Origin: DATARH01 sp963847345
Lineage (GTDB): Bacteria; Pseudomonadota; Alphaproteobacteria; ATCC43930; CGMCC-115725
Length of the DNA: 64,000 nt
Assembly: GCA_963847345.1 (NCBI GenBank)
Contig: CAWJZU010000026.1
Coordinates: forward strand, 1-64,000
Direction: 5' to 3'
Shown piece by piece: positions 29,737-39,669 of this stretch. How positions within the stretch are numbered: the first letter of the stretch is position 1; every line of letters starts with the position of its first letter. Under the pieces are notes generated by a model that searched no databases, was not told the origin of the DNA, and worked only from the letters and a program-made list of their open reading frames with translations. The position numbers and the translations under genes are program-made.

Positions 29737-30900
29737 ATGAAGCCGACCCGGCGCCCGGCCAATCCGTGTTTTTCGTCCGGCCCCTGCGCCAAGCGGCCGG
29801 GCTGGTCGCCCGAGGTGCTGAACGGCCGCGCTGCTCGGCCGCTCGCACCGCTCGCGCCCCGGTCTGGCGCGGCTCGTCGAGGTCATCGAGCGCTCGCGCG
29901 CCATGTTGCAAATGCCGGCGGATTACCGGCTCGGCATCGTGCCCGCCTCCGATACCGGCGCGGTCGAGATGGCGCTGTGGTCGATGCTCGGCGCGCGGGG
30001 CGTCGACCTGCTGTCCTGGGAGAGCTTCGGCGAGGGCTGGGTCTCCGATGTCACAAAGCAGCTGAAGCTGCAAGATATGCGGCTGTTGGACGCGCCTTAT
30101 GGGAGTCTGCCCGATCTCGCCTCCGTCGATCCGGACCACGACACGGTGTTCGTGTGGAACGGCACGACTTCCGGCGTGCGGGTGCCGAACGGCGACTGGA
30201 TCGCAAGCGATCGCAAGGGGCTGACGATCTGCGACGCGACCTCGGCCGCGTTCGCGATGCGGCTGCCCTGGGATAAGCTCGATGTCGTCACCTGGTCATG
30301 GCAGAAGGCACTTGGGCGGCGAGGCGGCGCATGGCATGCTGGCATTGAGCCCGCGCGCCGTCGAACGGCTGGAAAGCTACACGCCGCCCTGGCCGCTGCC
30401 GAAAATCTTTCGGATGACCTCCGGCGGCAAGCTGATCGAGGGTATCTTCCGCGGCGAGACGATCAACACGCCGTCGATGCTGTGCGTCGAGGATGCGATC
30501 GAACTCGTTGCAATGGGCGGAATCGGTCGGCGGCCTTGACGGTCTCGTCGCACGCGCCGAGGGCAATCTCGCGACCGTCGCCGCATGGGTCGAGCGCTCG
30601 CCGTGGCTGCGTTTTCTGGCAAAAGACCCGGCGACCCGCTCCTGCACGTCGATCCAGCTCGAAATCACCGATCCGTGGTTTCTATCGCTGTCGCCGGACG
30701 ATCGCTTCAAGACCGTGCGCTCGATGACGGCGCGGGTCGAGGCGGAAGGCGCCGGGTACGACCTCGCGAGCCATCGCGCCTCGCCGCCGGGGATCCGCAT
30801 CTGGGCCGGCGCGACCGTTGAACGCGGCGATGTCGAGGCGCTGCTGCCGTGGCTCGACTGGGCCTGGGAACAGGAGCGCGACGCCGCGAAGGCGGCCTGA
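29737..30900 (+). CDS. serC: Phosphoserine aminotransferase, three frameshifts
   Basis: PLP enzyme converting 3-phosphohydroxypyruvate to phosphoserine, second step of serine synthesis, also used in vitamin B6 synthesis. The subtype is the alphaproteobacterial/archaeal one: KPTRRPANPCFSSGPCAKRP at the start, GIVPASDTGAVEMALWSMLG, and the PLP lysine in TWSWQKALGGEAAHGML. Extra bases near 29831, 30313 and 30510 must be removed to follow the roughly 385-residue protein, which ends WAWEQERDAAKAA at 30900. All segments are highly conserved, so the breaks are probably assembly errors. serA follows after 116 bp, and hisZ and purA complete a syntenic block. Confidence 0.92.
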
Positions 30901-31016
30901 ATCCGTCAGTTAACGTAAAGTACGCAAAGGACACGCAAGGTGCGCCAAGGGGTCACTTCGCGTCCACCCCGTATCCCCTGCGACGTTTGCGTCAACTAAA
31001 TTCCTTGGAGTAGCAG

Positions 31017-32594
31017 ATGCCGAAGGTGCTGATCGCCGACGCTCTGAGCCCGCGCGCGGTCGAGATTTTCCGGGACCGCGGAATTGAGGCCGATGTCGCG
31101 ACCGGTCTGGACCCGGCGGAGCTGCGCCGCCGCATCGCCGGTTATGACGGTCTGGCGGTGCGCTCGGCGACCAAGGTCACAGCTGAGCTGCTCGCCGCCG
31201 CTGATGCCCTGAAGGTCGTCGGGCGAGCCGGCATCGGCGTCGACAACATCGACGTACCGGCGGCAAGCGAGCGCGGCATCGTCGTCATGAACACGCCCTA
31301 CGGCAATGCGATCACCGCCGCCGAGCACACGATCGCGATGATGTTTTCGCTGGCTCGCGAGATCCCGACCGCGGACCGCTCGACGCAGGCCGGAAAGTGG
31401 GAAAAGTCGCGCTTCATGGGGGTCGAGCTGACCGGCAAAACCCTCGGGATCATCGGCTGCGGCAATATCGGTGCGATCGTCGCCGACCGGGCGCAGGGAT
31501 TGAGGATGCGCGTCGTCGCCTACGACCCGTTTCTGTCGCCGGAACGGGCCGTCGAACTCGGCGTCGAGCGCGTCTCGTTCGACGAGTTGCTGGCCCGCGC
31601 CGATTTCATCACCCTGCACACGCCGCTGACCGACGCGACGCGCAACATCATCGACGCCGCGGCGATCGCGAAAGCGAAGCGCGGCGTGCGCATCATCAAC
31701 TGCGCGCGCGGCGGTCTCGTCGTCGAGGAGGATCTCGCAGCCGCGCTCGACAGCGGCCAGGTCGCCGGCGCCGCCGTCGATGTGTTCGTCGAGGAGCCGG
31801 CGAGGCAGAACCCTCTGTTCGGCCGCGACAATTTCGTTGCCACGCCGCATCTCGGCGCCGCCACCACCGAGGCGCAGGAGAACGTCGCGCTGCAGATCGC
31901 CGAGCAGATGTCCGACTTCCTGCTGACGGGCGCGGTCAGCCACGCGGTCAACGTGCCCTCCTTGACCGCCGAGGAAGCGGCGCGGCTCAGGCCATACATG
32001 GTGCTGGCCGCGCAGCTTGGCAGCTTCGCCGGGCAGCTGACCGAGACCGGCATCCGCACCGTTGAGATCGAGTACGAGGGCGCTGTCGCCGATCTGAATG
32101 TGAAGCCGCTGACCGCGATCGCGCTGACCGGGCTCTTGGCGCCGCAGCTCGCGACCGTCAATATCGTCAATGCGCCGCTGATCTGCCGCCAGCGCGACAT
32201 CCGCGTCAGCGAGACCCGGCGGGCGGAGGCCGGCGATTATCTGAACCTGATCCGGGTCACGGTCACCACCGAGCGGCGGCAGCGCTCGGTCGCCGGCACG
32301 GTCTTTGCCGGCGACAAGCCTCGCGTCGTCGATATCGAGGGCATACCGCTCGAAGCCGAACTCGGGCGCCACATTCTGTTTGTGCGCAACTACGACAAGC
32401 CGGGCTTTATCGGCGGTCTTGGTCGGGCGCTCGGCGAGAGCGCGGTCAATATCGCGACGTTCCACCTGGGGCGCACCGCGCCCGGACAGGACGCGATCGC
32501 GCTGGTCCAGCTCGACCAGCCATTGACCCCTTCTCTGATCGACACGGTTCGCCGTCTCCCGAATGTGATCCAGGCCAAGGCAATGCGGTTTTGA
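31017..32594 (+). CDS. serA: D-3-phosphoglycerate dehydrogenase
   Basis: Oxidises 3-phosphoglycerate to 3-phosphohydroxypyruvate with NAD, the committed serine step. It has 525 residues, the long form with an intervening domain and a C-terminal ACT domain. The NAD motif is LGIIGCGNIGAIVADRAQG. The catalytic Arg lies in INCARGGLVVEEDLA, and the His in TPHLGAATTEAQENVA. The ACT domain begins near YDKPGFIGGLGRALGESAVN and may bind serine for feedback. It is uninterrupted, with TTGGAG before ATG 31017. It is the partner of the upstream serC. Confidence 0.96.
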   Translation: MPKVLIADALSPRAVEIFRDRGIEADVATGLDPAELRRRIAGYDGLAVRSATKVTAELLAAADALKVVGRAGIGVDNIDVPAASERGIVVMNTPYGNAITAAEHTIAMMFSLAREIPTADRSTQAGKWEKSRFMGVELTGKTLGIIGCGNIGAIVADRAQGLRMRVVAYDPFLSPERAVELGVERVSFDELLARADFITLHTPLTDATRNIIDAAAIAKAKRGVRIINCARGGLVVEEDLAAALDSGQVAGAAVDVFVEEPARQNPLFGRDNFVATPHLGAATTEAQENVALQIAEQMSDFLLTGAVSHAVNVPSLTAEEAARLRPYMVLAAQLGSFAGQLTETGIRTVEIEYEGAVADLNVKPLTAIALTGLLAPQLATVNIVNAPLICRQRDIRVSETRRAEAGDYLNLIRVTVTTERRQRSVAGTVFAGDKPRVVDIEGIPLEAELGRHILFVRNYDKPGFIGGLGRALGESAVNIATFHLGRTAPGQDAIALVQLDQPLTPSLIDTVRRLPNVIQAKAMRF

Positions 32595-32604
32595 TGCGAA
32601 TGCG

Positions 32605-32634
32605 AAACCCCGGCCATGGGGGTGGCCGGGGTTT
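32605..32634 (+). terminator. Strong stem-loop after serA
   Basis: Arms aaaccccggcc (32605-32615) and ggccggggttt (32624-32634) pair over 11 bp with an 8-nt loop, 10 bp after the serA stop. The right arm ends in TTT but no longer T-run follows. Likely a terminator or mRNA-end stabiliser separating serA from hisZ. A second small palindrome, cgtcccgcgggacg, follows near 32642-32655. Confidence 0.65.
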
Positions 32635-32874
32635 CTGGGCGCCGTCCCGCGGGACGGAACAGCCAGGCACCGCCATTGGGGGAAGCGACGGTGACGCCGC
32701 CATAATGGCACAGGTTCGCCTAAAAGTGCAATTGGGTCTTCAGACAAGAACCGCTTGATGCGCCCGGTCGCAGCTGTCGCTTACCGGACAAAGCCGTTCA
32801 GGCTCTCCCGCTGCCGTGCGAAATGGTACAGAGTGGAGCGATGAGCTTGCTGCGCCCAAAGCCGTCTTTCAGCC

Positions 32875-34062
32875 GTGAATGACGCACCGCACCCCGCGCT
32901 GCTGCCGGCCGGATTGTACGATCTGCTGCCGCCCGAGGCCGAAATCGAGGCCGCGGTCACCGGGCGGCTAATCGGCGTGCTCGCGTCGCACGGGTACGAG
33001 CGGGTCAAGCCGCCGCTGGTCGAGTTCGAGGAAACACTGCTGTCGGGCGCCGGCAGTGTGATGGCGAGCGATACCTTCCGCACGATGGATCCGATTTCGC
33101 ACCGGATGGTGGCGGTGCGCGCCGACATGACGCCGCAGATCGCCCGCATCGCCGCGACCCGTCTGCCGCACCGGCCTCGGCCGCTGCGCCTCAGTTACGC
33201 CGGCCAGGTGCTGCGCGTCAGGGCCACCCAGATGCGGCCCGAGCGCCAGTTCGGGCAGATCGGGGCCGAACTGATCGGCGCCGGCGGCCCGGCGGCCGAT
33301 GTGGAGGTGATCGCGGTCGCCGGCGAGGCCTTGACCGAAGTCGGGGTGCCGCATCTGTCGGTGGACATTACGCTGCCGACGCTGGTGCCGGCGGTCGCCG
33401 AGGCCTACGGCATCGTCGGCGAGCGCGCGGCGGCGTTGCGCGCCGCGCTCGATCGCAAGGACGTCGCGGCGGTCGCCTGTCTGGCAGGCGAGGCGGGCGG
33501 ATTGCTCGCGTCCCTGGTGGCGGCGGCCGGTCTCGCCGGACCGGCGCGCGCCGCGCTCGACCGGCTAGACCTGCCGGCGCAGGCGCGTATCGAGCGTGAC
33601 CGGCTCGCCGCGGTGCTCGACGGGCTCGACACGGCGATCCCTGGCGTCAAGGTGACGGTCGATCCGGTCGAGAATCGCGGCTTCGAATACCACACCGGCA
33701 TCAGCTTTACGTTTTTCGCGCGGGTCGATCCCGCGCTCGGGCCGCTCGGCGAGCTGGGGCGCGGCGGACGCTATCAGGCGGGCGATCCGTCCGCGCCCGA
33801 GCCGGCCACCGGCTTCACGCTCTACACCGATACGATCTTGCGAACCCTGCCCGAGGGGCTGCCGCGTCGCCGCGTGCTGATCCCGCTCGAAGCCGACCGC
33901 GCGCGCGCGACAGCGCTGCGCGCGGAGGGGTGGATCACGGTCGCGGTGCTGCAGCCGGCGTCGGACTTACAGGCGGAGGCGCGCCGGCTCGAATGCGACC
34001 ATGTGTTGGAGGGCGGGGAGGTGCATCCGGTTTCGCACCAGGGCGCCGGAGCAGGAGACTGA
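32875..34062 (+). CDS. hisZ: ATP phosphoribosyltransferase regulatory subunit
   Basis: Histidyl-tRNA-synthetase paralogue that activates the short-form HisG in the first step of histidine synthesis. It has 395 residues and begins at GTG 32875. Class II synthetase-like text is clear: LPAGLYDLLPPEAEIEAAV, YERVKPPLVEFEETLL, MDPISHRMVAVRADMTPQIA and the late GFEYHTGISFTFFA. The anticodon-binding domain of HisRS is absent, as expected for HisZ. No hisG lies in the window. The stop is one base before the purA ATG (TGAGATG), so the two are coupled. Intact. Confidence 0.92.
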   Translation: MNDAPHPALLPAGLYDLLPPEAEIEAAVTGRLIGVLASHGYERVKPPLVEFEETLLSGAGSVMASDTFRTMDPISHRMVAVRADMTPQIARIAATRLPHRPRPLRLSYAGQVLRVRATQMRPERQFGQIGAELIGAGGPAADVEVIAVAGEALTEVGVPHLSVDITLPTLVPAVAEAYGIVGERAAALRAALDRKDVAAVACLAGEAGGLLASLVAAAGLAGPARAALDRLDLPAQARIERDRLAAVLDGLDTAIPGVKVTVDPVENRGFEYHTGISFTFFARVDPALGPLGELGRGGRYQAGDPSAPEPATGFTLYTDTILRTLPEGLPRRRVLIPLEADRARATALRAEGWITVAVLQPASDLQAEARRLECDHVLEGGEVHPVSHQGAGAGD

Positions 34063-34063
34063 G

Positions 34064-35357
34064 ATGGCCAATGTCGCGGTCGTCGGCGCCCAATGGGGCG
34101 ACGAGGGGAAAGGAAAAATCGTCGATTGGCTGTCACAGCGCGCCGATGTCGTCGTGCGGTTCCAGGGCGGGCACAATGCCGGGCATACGCTCGTCGTCGG
34201 CAATGTCGAGTACAAGCTCAGCCTGTTGCCGTCGGGCGTCGTGCGCCCCGGCAAGCTGTCCATTATCGGCAGCGGCGTCGTCGTCGATCCCTGGGCGCTC
34301 CTCGCCGAGATCGAGACAATGTGCGGCAAGGGGCTGGCGATTTCGCCCGCGACCTTGCGGCTGGCCGACAACGCGGCGCTGATCCTGCCGTCGCACGGCG
34401 CGCTCGACCGGGCCCGCGAGGAACGGCGCGGGGAGCGCCGGATCGGCACGACCGGTCGCGGCATCGGCCCGGCCTACGAGGACAAAGTCGGCCGCCGCGC
34501 GGTGCGGGTCTGCGACCTGGCCGAGCCGAAGACGCTTGAGGACCGAGTTCGACGATCTGCTGCTGCACCACAACGCGCTGCTGCGCGGGCTGGACGCGCC
34601 GGAATTCGACCGCGCCGACATACTGGCCCGGTTGCGCGAGATCGCGCCGAAGCTATTGCCCTATGCCGCGCCGGTCTGGCGGCTGCTCGACGAGGCGCGC
34701 CGCGCCGGCCGCCGCATCCTGTTCGAGGGGGCGCAGGGGGCGATGCTCGATGTCGATCACGGCACCTATCCGTACGTGACTTCGTCGAATACGGTGGCGG
34801 GGCAGGCCGCGGCTGGGGCCGGCATGGCGCCCTCGGCGATCGGTTTCGTGCTCGGCATCACCAAGGCCTACACGACGCGGGTCGGCAGCGGCCCATTCCC
34901 GACCGAGCTGCACGACGAGGTCGGCCAGGCGCTCGGGGATCGCGGGCGCGAGTTCGGCACCGTCACCGGACGGCGGCGGCGCTGCGGCTGGTTCGACGCG
35001 GTGGCGGTGCGGCAGGCGGTGCGGATCGCCGGGATCGACGGCATCGCGCTGACCAAGCTCGACGTGCTCGACGGGTTCGACGAGATCAGGATCTGCACCG
35101 GCTACCGCCGCGGTGGCGAAACCTACGATTACGTGCCGGCCGGCACCGCGGCGCAGGCCGAGGTAGAACCGGTCTACGAGACCGCCGAGGCATGGAAGGA
35201 GAGCACGCGCGGCGCGCGCTCGTGGGCCGATTTGCCGGCGACCGCGATCAAGTACATCCGCCGCGTCGAGGAGCTGATCGGCGCGCCGGTCGCGATGCTG
35301 TCGACCAGCCCCGAGCGCGACGACACCGTGCTGGTGCGCGACCCGTTCGCCGATTGA
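34064..35357 (+). CDS. purA: Adenylosuccinate synthetase, one frameshift
   Basis: Joins aspartate to IMP using GTP, first step from IMP to AMP. The P-loop is VVGAQWGDEGKGKIVDWL with catalytic Asp and His (FQGGHNAGHT). It continues with TTGRGIGPAYEDKVGRRAVR, FEGAQGAMLDVDHGTYPYV, and ITKAYTTRVGSGPFPTEL. The late motifs TGRRRRCGWFDAVAVRQA and KLDVLDGFDEIRICTGY are present. One extra G in the gagg at about 34540 breaks the frame between EPKTL and TEFDDLLLHH; corrected length is about 430 residues. It directly follows hisZ. Confidence 0.95.
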
Positions 35358-35372
35358 GGGCAGACCGAGCGG

Positions 35373-36132
35373 CTACCCCCGCCCGACATAGGGCATTTTG
35401 TTGGCCATTACGGTCATGAATAGCACGTTGGCCTCGGGCGGCAGTTCGGCCATGTAGAGGACGCCTTTCGCGACGTCGTTCACGTCGATGCGGGCTTCGG
35501 CCTCGACCCGACCCGAAGCTTGCAGCCGGCCGCGCGCAGTGTCCTGGTTGCGGGTCGTCGCGGCGTTGCCGATGTCGATCTGGCCGCAGCTGATGTCGTG
35601 CTCGCGCCCGTCCAATGAGATCGCGCGGGTGAGGCCGGTCAGCGCGTGCTTGGTCGAGGCGTAGGGGATCGAATTGCGCCGCGGCACATGCGCCGACACC
35701 GAGCCGTTGTTGATGATGCGGCCGCCCTGCGGGTCCTGCGCCTTCATCATGCGGAAGGCGTGTTGCGCGCACAGGAACGACCCCGTGAGGTTCACGGCGA
35801 CGACATCGGACCATTGCTCGTAGGTCAAATCCTCGAACGGGATGTTGCGCGTGCTGATGCCGGCGTTGTTGAACAAGCAGGTCGATGCGGCCGTAGGTGC
35901 TTCTTACGGCATCGAACAGCGCCGCGATCTGCGCCGGGTCGCGCAGGTCGGTCGGGACGCACAGCGTGCGTGGCGGCGGCGCATTCGCGAGTTTCGCGGT
36001 TTCTTCGAGCATATCGGCCCGGCGCCCGGCGAGCACGACGTTCCAGCCGGCCTCGAGCAGCCTATGCGCCGTCGCGCGCCCGATGCCGCTGCCGCCGCCG
36101 GTGACGACCGCGATTTTTCCCTCGGATGCCAT
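35373..36132 (-). CDS. Short-chain dehydrogenase/reductase, one frameshift
   Basis: Classical SDR of about 252 residues. The NAD(P) motif TGGGSGIGRATAHRLLEAG is near residue 11. NNAG follows in MFNNAGISTRNIPFEDL, catalytic Ser in INNGSVSAHVPRRNS, and YxxxK in PYASTKHALTGLTRAISLDG. The frame must be changed near 35870, between GRIDLLV and NNAGIS. A short Rossmann fold with Arg following the second strand (AGRRADML) favours NADP. It is convergent with purA and 14 bp downstream of the tenA stop on the same strand, so could be co-transcribed. Substrate unknown. Confidence 0.88.
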
Positions 36133-36146
36133 GATTTCTCTCTCCC

Positions 36147-36821
36147 TCAGTCGAAAGCCGGCCAGCCCCGCCGCTGATACGCGCCGTCCCAGAACAGGTA
36201 CTCATATTGCGCCGAGCGGGTGAAGGCGGCGAGCATCGCGTGGCGGATTGCCGGCGTTGCGGTGGACGCGGCGCGGTCGGCGATGTCGATGACCATGCGC
36301 ACAGCCTCGCCGAAGCGCGGGTCGGCGTAGGTGTCGATCCAGGCGCGGTACGGGTTGTCTGTCGCGGCAGAGCTGACGATCGCGCCGGCCACGTCCCAGT
36401 AGATCCAGAAGCACGGCAGGACCGAAGCGACCGTCACCTCCCAGGGAAGCTGGTGCGCCGTCGCGAGCAGAAAGCTCGTATAAGCGAGGCAGTCAGGGGA
36501 CGGCTCGGAAGCGGCGGCGGCCGCGGGATCAACCCCGAACTCGGCGAGATAACGGGCATGGAGCGCCTGTTCGACCACGATCGCCTCGCCGGCCGCTTGG
36601 GCAAACCAGCGCAATGTGGCGGCGTCGGGCGCCTTGGCGGCGGCGATGGCCAGCACCCTCGCATACTCGGCGAGATAGAGCGCGTCCTGCGTGATGTAGA
36701 AGCGGAAGCGCTCTGGTGCGAGCGTGCCGGCGACGAGTTCGGTGTTGAACGGGAGCCGCCTGATCGCCGCGCGCAGCGCCGCCGTGCGCTCCCAAGCTTC
36801 CTCGGAGAAGCAACCCGTCAT
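36147..36821 (-). CDS. tenA: TenA-family aminopyrimidine aminohydrolase (thiaminase II)
   Basis: Salvages thiamin degradation products by hydrolysing the amino-pyrimidine, or degrades thiamin. It has 224 residues, all-helical. It starts MTGCFSEEAWERTAALRAAI. The conserved nucleophile Cys is in TVASVLPCFWIYWDVAG, and the acidic C-terminal residue in SAQYEYLFWDGAYQR. ATG 36821 is preceded by GGAAGGGAA. A thiE-like gene is found 21 kb away. No TPP riboswitch motif is apparent in the 104-bp divergent spacer. It may share a transcript with the downstream SDR gene. Confidence 0.88.
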   Translation of the reverse strand: MTGCFSEEAWERTAALRAAIRRLPFNTELVAGTLAPERFRFYITQDALYLAEYARVLAIAAAKAPDAATLRWFAQAAGEAIVVEQALHARYLAEFGVDPAAAAASEPSPDCLAYTSFLLATAHQLPWEVTVASVLPCFWIYWDVAGAIVSSAATDNPYRAWIDTYADPRFGEAVRMVIDIADRAASTATPAIRHAMLAAFTRSAQYEYLFWDGAYQRRGWPAFD

Positions 36822-36925
36822 AACACATATTCCCTTCCGGCGATTGGCCGGATCAGGGGGATGACATATCTCATTCGGGACTTCGCGCGCCACCGCGCAC
36901 GATCAACCCGATCGGGGAGGATTTG

Positions 36926-37756
36926 ATGGACGGCCTGACAGTTGCGGACGCCAAGGGCGTCGTCGCGCCGCTCAACTTCATCGAGCCAATGGCGGAAAAG
37001 CCGTATTCGTACAATTACGAGCCGCCGCCGGGCGTGCCGCCGCGCAACACGCGCGAAGAGACGCACACGGTCAAGATCATCGACGCGCGCCCGTTCAACG
37101 ACACGCTGTCCTTGGAGCGCGAGGGGTTTGTGCTGCTGCGCCATCCGACCGCCGCGACCGACCTCTATGACGAGGCGCAGCTCAGGAGCGTCTATTATCC
37201 CGAATGCGAACGGCTCATCAAAGAATGCACCGGCGCCAAGCGGGCTGTCGTGTTCGACCACATCGTGCGCAACGCCGCGCGCATGGCCAAGGGCAACAAG
37301 ATCAAGGGCTATGCCGGCCGCGTTCACAACGACTACACGGCGTGGTCGGCGCCACAGCGGGTGCGCGACCTGATGGGAGACGAGGCCGAGGAACTGCTGA
37401 AGCACCGCTACGCCGAGATCAATGTCTGGCGGCCGATCCGCGGCCCGCTGCTGCGCACGCCGCTGGCGCTGTGCGACGCGCAGACATTATCGGAGGAAAA
37501 TCTGGTCGGCTCCGACCTGCGTTACCCGGATCGCACCGGCGAAACCTACGCGGTGACCTACAACCCTGGGCAGCGCTGGTATTATTTCCCGAAGATGGAA
37601 GCCGACGAGGTCGTGCTGATCCGCTGCTTCGACTCGGCGCGCTCGGGGGCGGCGCGGTTCTCGGCGCATGGCGCATTTGACGACCCGAACACCCCACCGG
37701 ACGCGCCGCCGCGCGAGAGCATCGAGACCCGCGCGCTCGTGTTTTTCGCGGATTGA
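36926..37756 (+). CDS. CmcJ/NvfI-family non-haem oxygenase-like protein
   Basis: A 276-residue protein of the CmcJ/NvfI/AsaB family, related to cephamycin C synthesis CmcJ and fungal Fe(II)/2-oxoglutarate-type oxygenases. Matching text includes PPPGVPPRNTREETHTVKI, VFDHIVRNAARMAKGNKIKG, VHNDYTAWSAPQRVRDLMGD and EINVWRPIRGPLLRTPLALC. A His-X-Asp pair in VHND and a distant His/Arg in the RCFDSARSGAARFSAHG region could be the iron site. ATG 36926 follows GGGGAGG. It is divergent from tenA. Many bacterial members have unknown substrates. Confidence 0.8.
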   Translation: MDGLTVADAKGVVAPLNFIEPMAEKPYSYNYEPPPGVPPRNTREETHTVKIIDARPFNDTLSLEREGFVLLRHPTAATDLYDEAQLRSVYYPECERLIKECTGAKRAVVFDHIVRNAARMAKGNKIKGYAGRVHNDYTAWSAPQRVRDLMGDEAEELLKHRYAEINVWRPIRGPLLRTPLALCDAQTLSEENLVGSDLRYPDRTGETYAVTYNPGQRWYYFPKMEADEVVLIRCFDSARSGAARFSAHGAFDDPNTPPDAPPRESIETRALVFFAD

Positions 37757-37778
37757 GGACCGGGGAGAGCCAATCCCC

Positions 37779-37880
37779 TGTCATTCCGGGGCCGCCGCAG
37801 GGCGGAACCCGGAATCCATGAACACGGGCTTCTGGAATATGGATTCCGGGCTCGGCCCTTCGGGCCGCCCCGGAATGACA
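37779..37880. repeat. 102-bp palindromic repeat element
   Basis: Perfect 14-bp ends tgtcattccggggc (37779-37792) and gccccggaatgaca (37867-37880), with inner 12-bp arms cccggaatccat (37808-37819) and atggattccggg (37839-37850). The whole can fold as one long branched hairpin, and atttttag follows, so it could also end the upstream transcript. It lies between convergent genes. The ends match the small palindrome at 26439-26464. Confidence 0.85.
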
Positions 37881-37930
37881 ATTTTTAGACCACGGCGCCC
37901 CGGATCTACGCGTCGGGCAATCAGACGGCG

Positions 37931-38738
37931 TTAATCCGGCATTTTCTCAGCGTCGTATTCCTGGGCGCAGAACGTGCCACCCTGGTAGCGCTCGGCGACC
38001 GGGTCCTTCGGCTGGTTCGCTTCGCGCGCCAGGATTTCGGCGGCGTAGGGTTCGGAATCGTCCTCCGGCTTGTAGCCGAGCCGGTAGGCGTTTGAATTGT
38101 CGTACCACGAGCGCTGGTTGCCCGAGACGCCGTAGACGATCTCGAAGCGGATGTCGGGATGCTCCAGCCCGATGCGCACGAGCTGCGTGTAGTCGCGCGG
38201 GCTGATCCAGATCGCGAGGCGGCGGCTGTCGATCGGTTTCGGCCCGAAATTGCCGATCCTGGTGCAGAGGAAACCGATGCCGTGCTTATCGGCGTAAAGG
38301 CTGGCGAGCGCCTCGGAAAACGCCTTCGATACGCCGTAGCGGCTGTCCGGGCGCGGCACGACCCGGTGGTCGATCGTCTGCGCCCGCGGATAGAACCCAA
38401 CCGCATGGTTCGAGGTCGCCATCACGATGCGCCTGACGCCGGCCCGGCAGCGCCGCGTCGAACACGTTGTACAGCCCGATAATGTTGCCCTGGAGGATGT
38501 TTTCCCAGGTGTTCTCGCCGGAAATGCCGCCGAGATGGATGATCCCCTCGACTCCGGCAACCATGCGCTCGACCTGCGCCCGGTCGGCGATGTCGGTCTG
38601 ATCGACCTCCTCGCCGTCGCGCGCCGGGGCGAGCGGCAGCCGGTCGGACAGCCGCAGCACCGGATAGACGCCGCGCAACGTCTCGCGCAGCGAGCGGCCG
38701 ATGCCGCCGCCGGCGCCGGTGATCAAGACGCGATGCAT
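37931..38738 (-). CDS. NAD-dependent epimerase/dehydratase, uronate dehydrogenase-like, one frameshift
   Basis: An extended SDR of about 269 residues. The NAD motif is LITGAGGGIGRSLRETLRG. Substrate-domain text YGVSKAFSEALASLYADKHG contains the YxxxK, with RIGNFGPKPIDSRRLAIWIS and RSWYDNSNAYRLGYKPEDD close to bacterial uronate dehydrogenases, which oxidise galacturonate or glucuronate to the aldarolactone. The frame changes near 38443 (AALPGR|AGVRRIVMATSNHAV). Stop at 37931. Related sugar genes are not adjacent, so the substrate remains inference. Confidence 0.82.
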
Positions 38739-38775
38739 TCTCCGTCTCCGCACAGGGGATGTCTTGCCGCGAGTT

Positions 38776-39669
38776 CTAGCGGTTGCCGGCGAGCGCGTCG
38801 CGCCGCTCGTCGAACAGCGCGCGGATCCAATCACTGACCGCGCGAACGCAGGCCGCGCGGCGCAGGTCGCGATGTACGATGACCCAGTATTCAGCGGCCA
38901 ATTCCGGGATCAGCGGCGTGACCCGTTCGAGCAGCGGGTCTTCGTCGCCGACAAAGCACGGCAGGATACCGCGGCCGGCACCGGCGCGGATCGCGCCGAG
39001 GCGCATCGGCATGTTTGATGCGCGCAATATGACCGGTGCACCCGTCTCGCGAACGCGCTGCTCGACCCAGCGCGTCGAGATGAAATGCGCCTGTTCCTCG
39101 GTGTAGGTGACCCACCCGGCCGCCTCGCATCCGGCGCGCCGGTAGATCGCGGCCGCGAACACGCCAAGCTTGGCGATATAGAGATCGCCGCTCTCGGGTG
39201 GGTGGTGGCGGACGGCGAGATCGGCCTCGCGCCGCGCCAGATTCGCGGTCTGCTGCGATTCGACGAGTTCAAGCGTAATGCCGTTGGGCAGCGCCGTCCC
39301 CGAACCGTTCGCGAGGGAGCGCGACAGGAACGCCGCCGCCCATTCGCCGACCGAGACGCGCACGGTCCCGCTCAGCGCCGGCGAAGCGGCCGCGCGCCGC
39401 CGTTCCAGGGACAAGGCGGCGCTTTCGAGCTGCTCGGCGGCCGGCAGCAGCGCCTCGCCGGTCGCGTTGAGGCGCAGCCCGTCCGGCAGCCGGTCGAACA
39501 GCGCCGGCCCGCCGAAGGCGGCTTCGAATGCGCCGAGGCGACGACCGATCGTCGGCTGGCTCAGGCCGAGTGCACGACCGGCCGCGCGCAGCGAACCATG
39601 CCGGGCAACGGCGAGAAAAACCCGCGCATCGTCCCAATCGATCGGGGCAAGGCCGTTCGAGGTCGCCAT
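38776..39669 (-). CDS. LysR-family transcriptional regulator
   Basis: A 297-residue LTTR beginning MATSNGLAPIDWDDARVFLA. The HTH is GSLRAAGRALGLSQPTIGRR, and the effector domain starts near SGTVRVSVGEWAAAFLS. The PIDWDDARVFLAVA opening is typical of the AmpR/GcvA-like branch. ATG 39669 abuts a palindrome (gatacg-aaaa-cgtatc), a likely autoregulatory operator. It is divergent from a cupin gene and the CydDC-like exporter, the probable targets. Intact. Confidence 0.9.
   Translation of the reverse strand: MATSNGLAPIDWDDARVFLAVARHGSLRAAGRALGLSQPTIGRRLGAFEAAFGGPALFDRLPDGLRLNATGEALLPAAEQLESAALSLERRRAAASPALSGTVRVSVGEWAAAFLSRSLANGSGTALPNGITLELVESQQTANLARREADLAVRHHPPESGDLYIAKLGVFAAAIYRRAGCEAAGWVTYTEEQAHFISTRWVEQRVRETGAPVILRASNMPMRLGAIRAGAGRGILPCFVGDEDPLLERVTPLIPELAAEYWVIVHRDLRRAACVRAVSDWIRALFDERRDALAGNR

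Noticed and set aside
29737..35357. Frame breaks in serC and purA as programmed frameshifting
   Set aside because: Positions are scattered, lack slippery heptamers with a pseudoknot, and similar breaks occur in many unrelated genes of the window.
36822..36925. TPP riboswitch between tenA and the CmcJ-like gene
   Set aside because: No CTGAGA-type THI-box core is visible on either strand, and the spacer is short.
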